Positions 20,732 through 30,969 of a DNA stretch of 64,000 bases are shown in pieces. Numbering within the stretch: the stretch's first letter is position 1; every line of letters begins with the position of its first letter. Source of the DNA: Trichoderma breve (Eukaryota > Ascomycota > Sordariomycetes > Hypocreales > Hypocreaceae); assembly GCF_028502605.1 (NCBI RefSeq), contig NC_079234.1, forward strand, positions 1,984,001 through 2,048,000. The letters run 5' to 3'. The notes beneath the pieces are model-generated. The model worked only from the letters and a program-made list of their open reading frames with translations. It made no database searches and was not told the DNA's origin. A program made the position numbers and the translations under genes.

Positions 20732-22133
20732 TTATTCCTCAACCGTATTTATCCTTGACGCCTCTGAAGGCCTATTATCAATCCATGAGTGTGCGAGTGC
20801 ATTCTTTATAAAAGAGTCAGTTAATCCATTGTCGGAAGTTTACAGTCAATTATCCTGATAGAAAAGAGCAATAACTAATTGGACATACCTGGCAAGTGGG
20901 TCGTTTTTCAGGGACCAGATTCATCAGACTGGAAATAAAGTCTTTTGCGTCTTGACCAATATCCTTCCAGAATTTTTCATGGAAAACTAGATCCTCTTGA
21001 GTACTCTCCTCGAGAAAATCCTGAATATTAGTACTCCGGAATGGTGTATAGCCACATAATAGCACATATGTGACAACGCCAATCGACCAAATGTCGGCGG
21101 ATCGACCGTGTCCGGCTTTCCGTACTACTTCTGGGGCAGCATATCCAAATGATCCAACAAAGTCGTAGAAGACCTCATCTGCAGAACTCTGTATGGCTGA
21201 TACACCGAAGCCAGTCAAAATAACGCGTGAATCGAAAGCTTTCGAGGCATAGACTATATTCTCGGTCTTTATATCTATTCGTTGTTAGCTATGAGTACAT
21301 ATGCACTGAGTTTAAGTGTATTGCTCACCTCGGTGGATGATGGAATTGCTATGCAGATAGGCAACGGCGCTGAGGACCTGAAGTACAATGACTGTCGCCT
21401 CTCTCTCCCGAAATTTGATTAGATCTATTACACGATCAAAAAGACTGCCTCCATTGGTATTTTGCGTGACTATGTAGTAGTTATCCTAGAAAAAGTATTA
21501 GCAGTTAATATATAATTGCACAAAAATCATCAAACTAACTCTCGATTCAAACCAATCGACTAGTTGGATTATGTTAAGGTGGTTTAATCGCCGTAGAGCG
21601 TTTATTTCTCTGCTCGCTTCTTTTTCTGCCGAGGATGACACTTTTTTGGCAATTGTTTTGATCGCCACTAGGCCCGATGGGCCTTCTGCTTCACAAATAG
21701 TTCCGTCTGTCCTGTCACTATGAGTTTTTCCAAATTGATATTTTGCTCTGATATTCAAAGTGAGTAAGGGTATTGGAAGCTTAGAGAGGCATGAATTGCT
21801 ATCTTACTTCTTGTTATAACTTTTAGGCTGCTTTCGTACTCTGTTGATGATAGTTCCCCAAAATGATGAAGAAACAGTACCAAGCTTCAGGTCATCATAG
21901 GAACCTCCAGCAGACGAGGAAAATCCTGGATCCGATTGTTTTTGTACATTCTGAGGCGAATGCGATTTCTTGTGTAAATTATCGGCGTCTTCCAATATAT
22001 TTGGGTTCGCTTTGCTGCCACTCTCTTGTTGAGAAACTCCTCCCGACTGTTGTGGCCTTGGAGTGAGTCTTGCGGCGTCGTGAATATCCCTGCTCTTCGA
22101 TGAGCCATTTCTACCCATCTCCGAGTTACTCAT
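20732..22133 (-). CDS. CAMK-like serine/threonine kinase with GFG instead of DFG
   Basis: Five exons, 22133-21808, 21747-21540, 21485-21329, 21274-20889 and 20803-20732, give 382 aa; all phases close. Residues 1-108 are a Ser/Gln/Asn-rich head. The kinase domain follows: VAIK (Lys139), EINALRRLNH (helix C Glu), HRDIKTEN (Asp231, formed across an intron), GSFGYAAPE, DIWSIGVVTYVLLCG and a subdomain XI helix with RPTCQ...HSWI. At the Mg-binding position the sequence reads T-G-F-G (Gly252), so the DFG aspartate is lost while the other catalytic residues remain. The clean splicing argues for a retained gene, possibly a pseudokinase or a weak kinase. The glycine-rich loop is also not canonical. Confidence 0.8.
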
Positions 22134-23811
22134 CTTGTCTACACCAAGGACATAGGTCAGTCTCTTCTCGGTTTCGTAATAGCAGTTCTTTGTTCAATCT
22201 CTCTCATTTTACAACGGGGAATTCATCAAAACTGCTCCAGGCGGGGTAGGCAAATCAGGATTCACAGGATCTATTCCATATCCTCTATCCATTGGCGCCA
22301 AATATACACCAACCGCGTCGTGCAATTTAGCATTTCCTCCGCTAGGCGACAGATAGACTGATACTAGTCTTGGTTAGATTATTGTGCCGTGTCACTCAGC
22401 TGATATGTTCTTCCAGGTTAGCATCGTGGCTATTCCTCAGCTTCGTACTAGGTTCCCCGCATCACGGATAAAAGCAATGTGTTGAACAGCAACATTAAAG
22501 TTTATTTCTGGTACATCTATGTAGAAATAGGCGTCTCTTTTAATGCTGAAGAACTGTAGAAGCTTAGAGGTACCTCTGTTCATTGTAGGATGCGCGTCTA
22601 AGTTCGTACCCCGACCAAGTCCCAAAGCTGCATCCGTATTAATTGTCTAAGCCATACAATTCCGGATCTAACTAACTGTCAGGTACCTAGTATACAACCA
22701 GATGTAAAATAGGCCGTACAGTTCATACCTTGAATAAATCTCTTTCTGAGTAGACAGGTTGTTGCAAACTTTAAACGCCGGCAAATCTCAGGACGCAGCG
22801 AACTTGCTCCTCTTTCTGAGATTTGCACAAAAGAAACAAAGGCAAATCATACCAATAATGAGAGCGCACTCAACTTGACCAATAAGCTTACACCTCCGGC
22901 TACGCCTCATGTTTTAAACATAGGTGGGGAGAAAAGGACGGTAGAAGGCACGAAGAGACTTTGCCAATAGACGGGTAACTGCGAGAAGGATGGACAGTCT
23001 GGCTGGTATAGATTGGGGCCACTGAATGAACTCTCGGCAACTACCACTCAATAACTCAGCATATAAGTCTATGGGGCTCTCTTTCCCTAATATGGGAAGA
23101 GGGATGAAAACTCCGTACAGTGGGGTCGCAAAAGTAAATGAACAAAACGCGATTTTTCGCGCCTCGCGTTGCAACTTCTAAATTTGCCCGAAACACCAGC
23201 TATTTTTAATAATAAAAAAAATAACTAAATAATAAAAAGATATAACCACCGTTGTTCAGCTATAATATTAAGGTTTATAATTTCCCACCTGGACCCAAGT
23301 GGAATTCTCTTCACTTATTATTATTTTATCTCTTTAATTACCAACTACAATTAGCAATTATATAAAGCCTAGAGTATCTAGGTAAAGTAAAAGTAAACCT
23401 TGTACTAAACTTTTAGTCCGTGTAGATTTGTATAAAAGAGAAGAGCTTCATTCCTTTACTAACTAGAATAGAGCACGAACCTATATAGGCCGGCTGATAA
23501 GCGGAGCTGACTAATGCCAAAAGCAAAGCCTAACTAACCCGCCTATCCATAAATCTCATAAGTCCCCTATGGGAGCCATAAAATGGCATCGCCAAATCTC
23601 AGGCTAACATTCCAGAAACTGCAAACTTTTCCGCCAGTTTGGCAAACTTTCCGGTCGCATTCTAGGACCAAGCAAATCGAGTGTAACCATCCCATATTTT
23701 CCAGTTCCAAAATCCATCCATTAGAATAGCAAAATCCCCCAAATCGCCTATACTAGAAAATAGACCTGCCATATATCTATGAGTCTTTTCAAGATCGACT
23801 GAAACCATCAC
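22134..23811. other. Gene-poor stretch with AT-rich, RIP-like left border of the 23-34 kb block
   Basis: A few short minus-strand open stretches (22240-22360, 22437-22625) look exon-like, but I recognise no family. 23170-23480 is very AT-rich and TA-rich, as expected of RIP-damaged DNA. It also contains the leftmost copy of the 20-nt palindromic repeat (23285-23304). Confidence 0.45.
23285..23304 (-). repeat. 20-nt palindromic repeat, degenerate left-most copy
   Basis: The reverse complement reads TTCCACTTGGGTCCAGGTGG, two mismatches from the copy at 29114. Confidence 0.5.
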
Positions 23812-24884
23812 CTACTCTCCAACTTCCTGATTGCTTGGTGGTGTGTTGATATCCACCCTTCCTTCCTGATTGTCCAACTCCCTTGCGCCATCTTCCACAT
23901 CTTTGCCAGCAGGACCATTGGGTTCCTCGTCAGTAGCAGTCTCGGGCTCTTTCTCGTTGTCAAGTTCAGCGTCTTCATCCTCTACCGGATCTTCACTGTC
24001 CGAGCCGTCTTCGTCGATGATCTGAATGGGTTCGCGCGCTTGCCTCTCCTTCACGCCGTCCCTGAAACGCTCAATTTGCTCCTTGTTTGCCTCGTTTGTC
24101 TTGGCCACGTGAATGAGCTTTGTGAGTCGCATCTCCAATGCCACTCGAAGAGCCTGGTCGTCAAGTTTGAGCCATTGTTCAAGCTGTTCCAGCTCTTGGC
24201 TGCCAGCAAGTTCGAGCAGAGCTATAGCGATAAAATCATCATTTTCACTCCAGTAGTCCTCCTTCTTGTCGAACAAGACAAGCTTAGCCAAGAGCGAGCA
24301 GCAATAGCCCAATTTGATGGCTTCCTCGCTGTAGTAATCCATTGATTTGCCATCCCTTTCGGCGATAATGACCCAGCTATAACGGTTGAATGGCTGATTC
24401 CAGTGCGCGCGCATTAGCTCAAAGAGCATAACCTCGCGCAATGCGCCATTCATCCACTGTGGGAGGTTGGATTCGGCAGACAATTGACGAGACCATTTCG
24501 TGAGGAGCATGCGCTCCTGGTGATCATGAAAAGAATCTTTTACTTTGAGGTTATGCCAAATAACAGCCTTTTTTTGACCTAGGCGGTTAAGCCGTCCATG
24601 GACTTGCTGGATCGTTTTGGCGTTGAAATGGAAGGTGGCCAGGATGCCATAACAACAAGCGTGATGCAGATTTACACCTGTTGACATGATATTTATGTTG
24701 GCGACGAACACTTGTGCGCCTGAGCGTGGATCCGAAAACTTCTGTACAGCTTCGACTTTAGCCGCAGGTTTGTCGGCGGAACGAACTGTGAGTGTCTTGT
24801 AGCCAGCCATCAAGAGTGCTGCATATACCATTCTGTACACACAGGAGAGTCAGCATATACGAGGGAGAACGGGGGCCTGGGGGT

Positions 24885-24931
24885 TTCCATTCGGATCCGG
24901 GTGGATTTTTACCACCCGGATCCGAATGGAA
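24885..24931. repeat. Hairpin copy of the 20-nt palindromic repeat (perfect), inside an intron
   Basis: Arms 24885-24904 (TTCCATTCGGATCCGGGTGG) and 24912-24931 are perfect complements with a 7-nt loop. They lie in the helicase intron 24833-24946, 15 nt after its GTAAGT donor. Confidence 0.92.
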
Positions 24932-26564
24932 CATTTGATGACTTACTGCTGGATCCAAGGGGTATCGACATAGACCAGCACGCGTTCCTTCTTCTCATGT
25001 ACGTAACGATAGCAAAGCTCAAAAATTCTTGCAAGCATTGGGTTTGTGCCGGCCAGCCAGTGTACCCACGCGGCACGATCCGTCAAGGGGAGGACATATG
25101 GATCTGGGCATGTCCGTGTAAAGAAATAGTCCAGCCCCTGATTATTATCATGCGAGAGCAATTTCTGAACATGTTCTACTCCCACCGTTGGCATGGTGTC
25201 CTTCGCAGCGCGTCGCTGCAGTCTTTGCTTCTGGCTGTTGGTCATGACATTTCCGTCTCGTAGTTTGCGCAGTGTCGCGAGAACTCCGTCGGGGTCGTTT
25301 CCAAAAATCTTTTCAACATTCGAGTACAATATCTGCATATTCCTCCAGTCATAGGCTACGAGGATTCCTTCTCTGTAGGCGCTGAAGTTGAGCGACCCCT
25401 CTTGCGAGTTGTGAGAGGAGAGGCCGCCCTGGCTGGGTGAGAAATTGTCTAGAGTGTTTGAAGGGCCAGCGATGAAAGTTTTCAAGGCACAGTTGCGCCC
25501 GTGCTCCTGCACGCGAAAACGGATCGACCGGTCAAAGTTTAGCTCCTCGGTGATTATCGTCATCGGCAACAACTCTGCACCAGGAAAGCAGACTTGACCA
25601 CCGGGCAGAATGAGGCGGGAGTGTAAGGTCCGGTGCAGGGACAATGTCTTCAAAACTACAGAGATAACATTCTGGCCAAAGACACTTGACCACTCTGATT
25701 GACGTCCGGCCTGACCCAGAAGCGCTGGGTTCAACTGCCAAATTTTAACCCCGGTACGCTTCCAAAACTCCTCCATTTGTGCCCAACCCTCTGAGGCGTA
25801 CTCGGTTGTAAATTCCTCAGAGAATATTGCAGCGGTTCGATCGCCATCCTGCCATTCAATTGCTTTACCATCTGGTTTGTAGTCCTCATGCCAAAGACCC
25901 TGGATATAACCAATAGCGATATCTCCTGTTGGGGGCGGTTGAATGCCTAATTTGGGCCATATGAGGGTCAATGGTGACATAATGTCCTGCAGACTACCCA
26001 TTAGAGGTGTCCCTGTCACCTAAACAAGATGACTCCAGTTGAGTAGCCGAAAGCAATTATTGAATACACCGTTGACACGCCGTGCATTGTGAGCTTCATC
26101 CACAATTAAGAAGCACCACTTAATATCGGCAAGAGCCTCACGAGCGAGACGAAACTCGACTAGATTCCCATCGGGAATGCCTTCTTCATCGTCCTTGAGA
26201 AAATGCAGCCGCTTATTCTCTACTTCCCAGTCTCCCTTGTAATACTTGCGTATCTTCGTCGAGTTTTGGACACGTTTGGCTTGGAAGGCCAGCATTTGCT
26301 CAGGCGTGTAATCATCGTCTCCATCGTCTTCAGATTCACGGTCTGGATCAGTGTCCTGGGTGACCCTGACGCGCTTAAGAATCGCTTCTTCAGTGATCAG
26401 ATGATTTTTGGGAGGAGGGGCAGTCTTGGCCCGTTTTTTAGGCGGTCCCTTTTCCTTCCGATCGAGAAAGATGAATCGCTTCTCAGTCCGTATAACTTCG
26501 CGACAATGGAACGTGTTATACGTGGTCATGATCACAGTTCGCGCGGACTGGAGAGAAGTTAGCA

Positions 26565-26584
26565 TTCCATTCGGATCCGGGTGG
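26565..26584. repeat. Single copy of the palindromic repeat in an intron
   Basis: TTCCATTCGGATCCGGGTGG lies in the 70-nt helicase intron 26548-26617. In mRNA sense its edge runs into the GCTAAC branch-site sequence. Confidence 0.85.
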
Positions 26585-27039
26585 AATGGGAGGCAGATGG
26601 GAGGATGCAATGCTCACCTGTGGGTCTGTAGGTGACAACTTGCGGAGCACTTTGAGGAAGTCCGCCTTGTCCACAATCTTGACCGAGTCAAACTTGCGGG
26701 ATTGACCTTTAGCGCCGTAATACAAGAGAACTTTCAGACCGGGGAAATTTGCCTTTAGTTCCGCGTTTGTCTGGTGGATAGTACCAGGGGGATTAATAAT
26801 AATGCTCGGGAAAAAGATCTCATGATCATCGTCGTCGGATAAAGTTGCGAATTTAGCCTCTAGATCGCGGGCTTTACATTCAATCATAGCGAGAAAAACC
26901 TTTGTTTTTCCGAGGCCCATTGCATTACTGAGAAGAACATGGCCAAGCGAATCAAGCCTTTGAAAGATGCAGCCTAAGTCTAATCACCAAGTTAGCCCGC
27001 TGAGTTGAGAGAAAAAGGGAGTTACAGGAAGAAAGGGGC

Positions 27040-27087
27040 TTCCATTCGGATCCAAGTGGTGAAAAAGCCACAACGATCCGAATGGAA
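27040..27087. repeat. Hairpin copy of the palindromic repeat in an intron
   Basis: Arms 27040-27059 and 27068-27087 match at 17 of 20 positions with an 8-nt loop. They lie in the helicase intron 26974-27096, 9 nt after its GTACGT donor. Confidence 0.9.
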
Positions 27088-28559
27088 GGCACGTACCTGC
27101 GACTTGATGTGGTTTAAGTGGCTGAAAACCTTGGTCAGGGTACAGCTCCAGGGAAGGATATGGGGCGATCCCAAAACGAGAACACACTGCGTTAAGATCA
27201 GTATCCTCCGGGGGAGGGTGTCCGTTGAACGTAGTCTCCAATGCAAATTGACGTTGCAAGGCATTGATGAGTCCCGACTCATCCCCAGGATGTTGCGAGA
27301 GGAATTCTTGCACTGCGGTAGAAGCACTACCACTTTCGGTAAAGTCGATAAGCTTTTGTTCGTCGATCAAGGATTTAAAGCATGTAATCTGCTCAGAAAC
27401 TTTAGCAAAGACCTTGTCAGGATCGTCCCAGTCGTATTGATCGCGGATTCTCTGAAGGAGAACCTTCTAGGTCGCCTCTGAGATCTGCTCAAGCGAGCTA
27501 TATAGCGGTTTGGTAGTAGTGAGGTCAGAGCCATCAACGAGAAAGCTCTCCTGGCGAGCACCAGCACAGTCCACAAAGAAAGTTTGGATGTCCATATAAA
27601 GATCTTGATTTTTGGGGGCACGTGGCTTGGTTGGCGTGAGAAACTGTTGTTCTAAAGCGACTGGCCCCTGGGCACCTGGTTTGGGCTTTGAAGGCGTTGT
27701 CAGCGGCGATGGCCTGACACAACCGCTCTGTGGTGGTGGGCTCGGAGGCTCGCCCTCAGTGGGCAAGGGATTTTTCATCATTCGCACCATAGCGAGCTGA
27801 GAAGGGCCCTCCTGGCCAGTTGTGTCGTCATCTATTTGCCGGTCAACGTCAAAATAGCCCTTAAAATCGCCACGAGGCTGAGGCTGACGGTTTGATTTCA
27901 ATTTATCAATCCCAACGATCCTGCGATAAATAGCGAGGTAGACCAAAATCACAGCGCGATGGAGGTCTTCAAGGCTGAACATTCCAGCCACCGTTCGACA
28001 ATCTCCACCATGGCCCGGAGGAGTGGGATATCTGTGTTTATACGCTTCAGGCCGCACGGTGTACTCAATTTCCTTGTGCCAATTGGTAGGCGCAAAAAGC
28101 AGGAGTTGGACGGCATGAGCAAGAATTGTGGCGGGAGCATGCAACGCGTCATCCTCGAGGTCTGCGCGGGAAATAACACCACGGGTAATTGGCAGAAATA
28201 CTGGCCTCTCCAGATTCTTGATGATCCCGTCGATAAAGGGTTTCAATACGGGATTCTCATTATACATCTTAACCAACTCGACAGGAGAAATCAGACTCAG
28301 GGTAGTGGGTTTCACCACCAAGGCATTGATTCTGGTGCGACTGTTGGCGAGAATGTCGTTGATGAACTTGGGATGAGCGCCTTCTTCTACGGGATGTTCC
28401 GCCAAGAGCCGTTGAGCTATCTCAATGTTGAATTTGTGATGAAGAAGGTAAAGGCCGACCTGGACAATGTCGCAAACTAGTGGAAGAATCAGCAAATGGG
28501 TCAATTGAAATGGGATGTATTCAGAGGTAAGTAAGACGTGACAGGGAGGGCAAAGGGGC

Positions 28560-28604
28560 TTCCATTCGGATCCGAGTGGTGAAAAGCCACTTGGATCCGA
28601 ATGG
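28560..28604. repeat. Hairpin copy (first of the tandem pair)
   Basis: Arms 28560-28579 (TTCCATTCGGATCCGAGTGG) and 28587-28604 flank the loop TGAAAAG. The right arm lacks the last two bases. Confidence 0.9.
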
Positions 28605-28629
28605 CATGAGAGAGAGAGGGCAAAGGGGC

Positions 28630-28676
28630 TTCCATTCGGATCCGAGTGGTGAAAAGCCACTTGGATCCGAATGGAA
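28630..28676. repeat. Hairpin copy (second of the tandem pair)
   Basis: Arms 28630-28649 and 28657-28676 with loop TGAAAAG; 19 of 20 positions pair. Confidence 0.9.
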
Positions 28677-29113
28677 GCGTCTTGTAGGAATATACTCACC
28701 AACAGTATCAGCAAAATTAGCCAATGAATTTACATTCATGCCGTGATATCCAGCCAAAAGCAAAATGTTGGTGGGCTCTGTATTCCACTTGTGGAGTACT
28801 TGAACTCCAATGCAATGGCCAAGGTCGCGCCATATTTTGGCGTTGCTGCGGATCTGCTGGGTGTCTTGGTCTTTCGTAGAGTAATCAGCATCAGCGACTG
28901 AGAAATCCTTTGCCTCTAATTTAAGGCGCCAGCTATTGATGCCTTCGAGTCGCAAATCGGAGTGAAGTCGTCGATTATAATTTCGTTATTGGTCTCTTCG
29001 ACCTTGTCAGACTGTGCAGCCTGATCAGATTGGTCGGTTTTGTCCTTCGTGGGCTTCTGGCGTCCCCTCGCTCCACCGCGTCTGGAGGGTGGCATGTTGG
29101 GAGCAGAATCGAC

Positions 29114-29133
29114 TTCCACTCGGATCCAGGTGG
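29114..29133 (+). repeat. Palindromic repeat arm just upstream of the helicase start
   Basis: TTCCACTCGGATCCAGGTGG. It lies 18 nt before the helicase ATG (29095), so in its leader or promoter. Confidence 0.85.
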
Positions 29134-29290
29134 CTATTCGTGTCCGGTTCAGAGCAAGGATGATGGTGGAGGATGAAAAAAAGAAAAGGAAGGAGAGTTT
29201 GATTTCAGCGGGAGAAGTTTTCTTATAGTGCCGGGAACGGAAAAACTTCTTCGCCGTCGGACTCGGTTTTTCCAGATTCCGATACAAACG

Positions 29291-29310
29291 CCACCTGGAT
29301 CCGAATGGCA
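29291..29310 (-). repeat. Palindromic repeat arm, opposite orientation to 29114
   Basis: The reverse complement is TGCCATTCGGATCCAGGTGG. It could pair with 29114-29133 as a long-loop stem. Confidence 0.8.
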
Positions 29311-29718
29311 CGCGTTTCTGAAGCAATTGAAGCATCTCTTTCATGGGTTGTTGAGAACATGGCGATGTTCAGTGTAGTTTGGCTGAGATTCACGTAGTGT
29401 CTTACAGCATCTGATTTAGGGAAAGCGTTAGATCATGTGGCGGTCCGGCGGCTTGGGGCACTGGTACGAATTGGGTATGGTGAACGGATGAATGAGTACT
29501 ACCTACCTACCTAGGTTGTACCCACTGTCAGGTACGGCTATGTGTAAGTGCATGCAGGTACCTAGGTACCTACAGTCTGTTACCACTCAGGACGCTCCTT
29601 CCTACATTTGTGATGCCATAGAACAAGCGAGCACACAACAAAGGGCAAAAGCAAAACAGAAGTAAATTTTGTCCCATTCATACTCTTCGGACGATTTCAC
29701 AACGCTAAGATCATTACA

Positions 29719-30816
29719 ATGGAGAACTTTGAAAACATTGAAAATGTGTGGCCCGACCTCCAAAGTGAGCCGCCGTCGCCGTTGCCCACTTGTCCGTCTC
29801 CCGAATTGCCTCCGGTAGTGGACAGGGAACCAACACCTTGTAGGTACTAAATAATGGAAAGCGGACTTACAAATCCTAATGAGAAACTAGGGGATACAGT
29901 ACAGGCCTTAGAGGATGAACGGCTATCAGCCAATAGTGCAGTAATACGACAGCTGATATATGAGCCAATGTACGCGCACTTGACGAATGTATACATCGAT
30001 TGGGATCTAGAAGGCTACGTCTGCCGCGTGATTGGGAGCCGTTGTTATGGTCGCCTTTTTCCTGGACCATCCCGGATGCAGGGGCATCTTAGGATACCAT
30101 ACCACCTGGTGAGCTTGAAATTGCCACTCCGGTCCGAGTGGAAACCCCGTCCCATCCAGTAGGAGACCGCATCGACCACCTCACATGTGACGGGCTCAAT
30201 GCGTGCCAAAGTGATCTGCACCGATTACTACCAAGGTCCACTTGGCGGTTAGTCAAATGTACTAACAATTGTCAAGGCGCATAACGCTTCCCATGCTCCT
30301 CGAGAGCTGACGCCGCCTCCACGGACTGACTATGTCCGCCGAAGTATCGAGACTTCAGCAGCGGGAAGCCATAATTTGGCCGAACCAGACGCCAATGCAA
30401 ATGCGATTGAGATTGAGATGTTGCCGGACCTTGTGAGCGGTGCGTCCATGTTTGCCGAAATTCCGGATAGTCAAGACCCTGGGTCAGAATTCACTGTCGT
30501 CGTGCGCGACTCAGTGGAAATTCCGGATAGCGAGGACCCAGGGTCAGAACTCTCCGCGTTTGACAGCCCCCCAGGAGAAATCTCAGATATCCTGACCCAT
30601 GTGACGGATGTTGTCACCATGGGCGACTCGACATCGGAAATTGAACACACTCAAGTGTCCATAATACCAGTTTTACAACATCCTTCCATTATGAAGGGAA
30701 CAGAGGCCAATGATGAAAGCAGTGATGATACCGAAAGCGTGAAAAGTGTAATATTTGTGAAGCCGTGTGAAGAACGCAATTGTGAAAAGTGCGCTGGGAA
30801 CTTTACAGTTTCATAA
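29719..30816 (+). CDS. Uncharacterised multi-exon gene (tentative)
   Basis: The ATG at 29719 opens MENFENIENVWPDLQ and a Pro-rich stretch. Likely exons are 29719-29839, 29891-30108 (DTVQALEDERLSANSAVIRQ...), 30163 to about 30200-30215, and 30277-30816. The first two junctions keep phase; the last donor is unresolved. The C-terminal exon is acidic and contains a duplicated motif EIPDSxDPGSE about 20 residues apart, and ends with a CxxC-like patch (CEERNCEKC). The putative intron 30109-30162 carries a degenerate copy of the palindromic repeat, as the helicase introns do. I recognise no family; it could be an accessory gene of the same mobile block or itself a relic. Confidence 0.4.
30124..30143 (-). 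repeat. Degenerate palindromic repeat copy in a putative intron
   Basis: The reverse complement is TTCCACTCGGACCGGAGTGG. It lies about 15 nt after a GTGAGC donor. Confidence 0.55.
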
Positions 30817-30915
30817 CCCCATGGAAAGCATCAAGATTTGCGATGTTTGGACGAACAAGCCAGTATGTATTGATTATAAAGCCCAGGGTTATCTTAGTAA
30901 CTAGCTAAAAATGAT

Positions 30916-30962
30916 TTCCATTCGGATCCGGCTGGAATTTTACCACCCGAGTTCGAGTGGAA
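30916..30962. repeat. Hairpin copy directly after the GIY-YIG stop codon
   Basis: Arms 30916-30935 (TTCCATTCGGATCCGGCTGG) and 30943-30962 (degenerate) flank a 7-nt AT loop. It begins 7 nt beyond the stop codon at 30970, so in the 3' UTR. Confidence 0.8.
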
Positions 30963-30969
30963 ACTTCGC

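Larger units (their letters stand above)
28547..28686. repeat. Tandem duplication (period 70 nt) of a hairpin unit
   Basis: The block with agggcaaaggggcttcc plus the hairpin occurs twice, 70 nt apart. Both copies are in the 223-nt helicase intron 28477-28699, which explains its unusual length. Confidence 0.88.
23812..29095 (-). pseudogene. Snf2/DEAH-type helicase relic with two in-frame TAG codons
   Basis: Exons are roughly 29095-28960 (junction unclear), about 28960-28700, 28476-27097, 26973-26618, 26547-24947 and 24832-23812, about 1,580 codons in all. Helicase motifs are intact: NAMGLGKTK (I), IVDEAHN (II), VTGTPLMGS (III) and, in the C-terminal lobe, ANINIMSTGVNL and QVHGRLNRLGQ (VI), then an acidic tail. 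Two internal TAG codons lie in frame: 27469-27467 (after SEAT) and 26022-26020 (between SHLV and VTGTP, where Trp is expected). Both fit CpA-to-TpA changes, one on each strand. Near 28930-28990 the frame slips with no good splice pair. All four resolved introns contain the 20-nt palindromic repeat. It is probably an inactivated helicase of a mobile element (inference). Confidence 0.82.
29096..29718. promoter_or_regulatory. Divergent promoter of the helicase relic and the 29.7 kb gene
   Basis: Contains two arms of the palindromic repeat (29114-29133 and 29291-29310, opposite orientation, 157 nt apart) and a perfect 16-bp palindrome AGGTACCTAGGTACCT at 29556-29571. Confidence 0.55.

Noticed and set aside
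22437..22625. Upstream exon (for example an FHA domain) of the kinase gene
   Set aside because: No phase-consistent splice to 22133 and no FHA motif; left as unexplained open stretch.
26020..26080. An intron ending GTTTAG that would remove the TAG at 26022
   Set aside because: It would also delete the conserved helicase segment before VTGTP, so an in-frame nonsense codon is the better reading.
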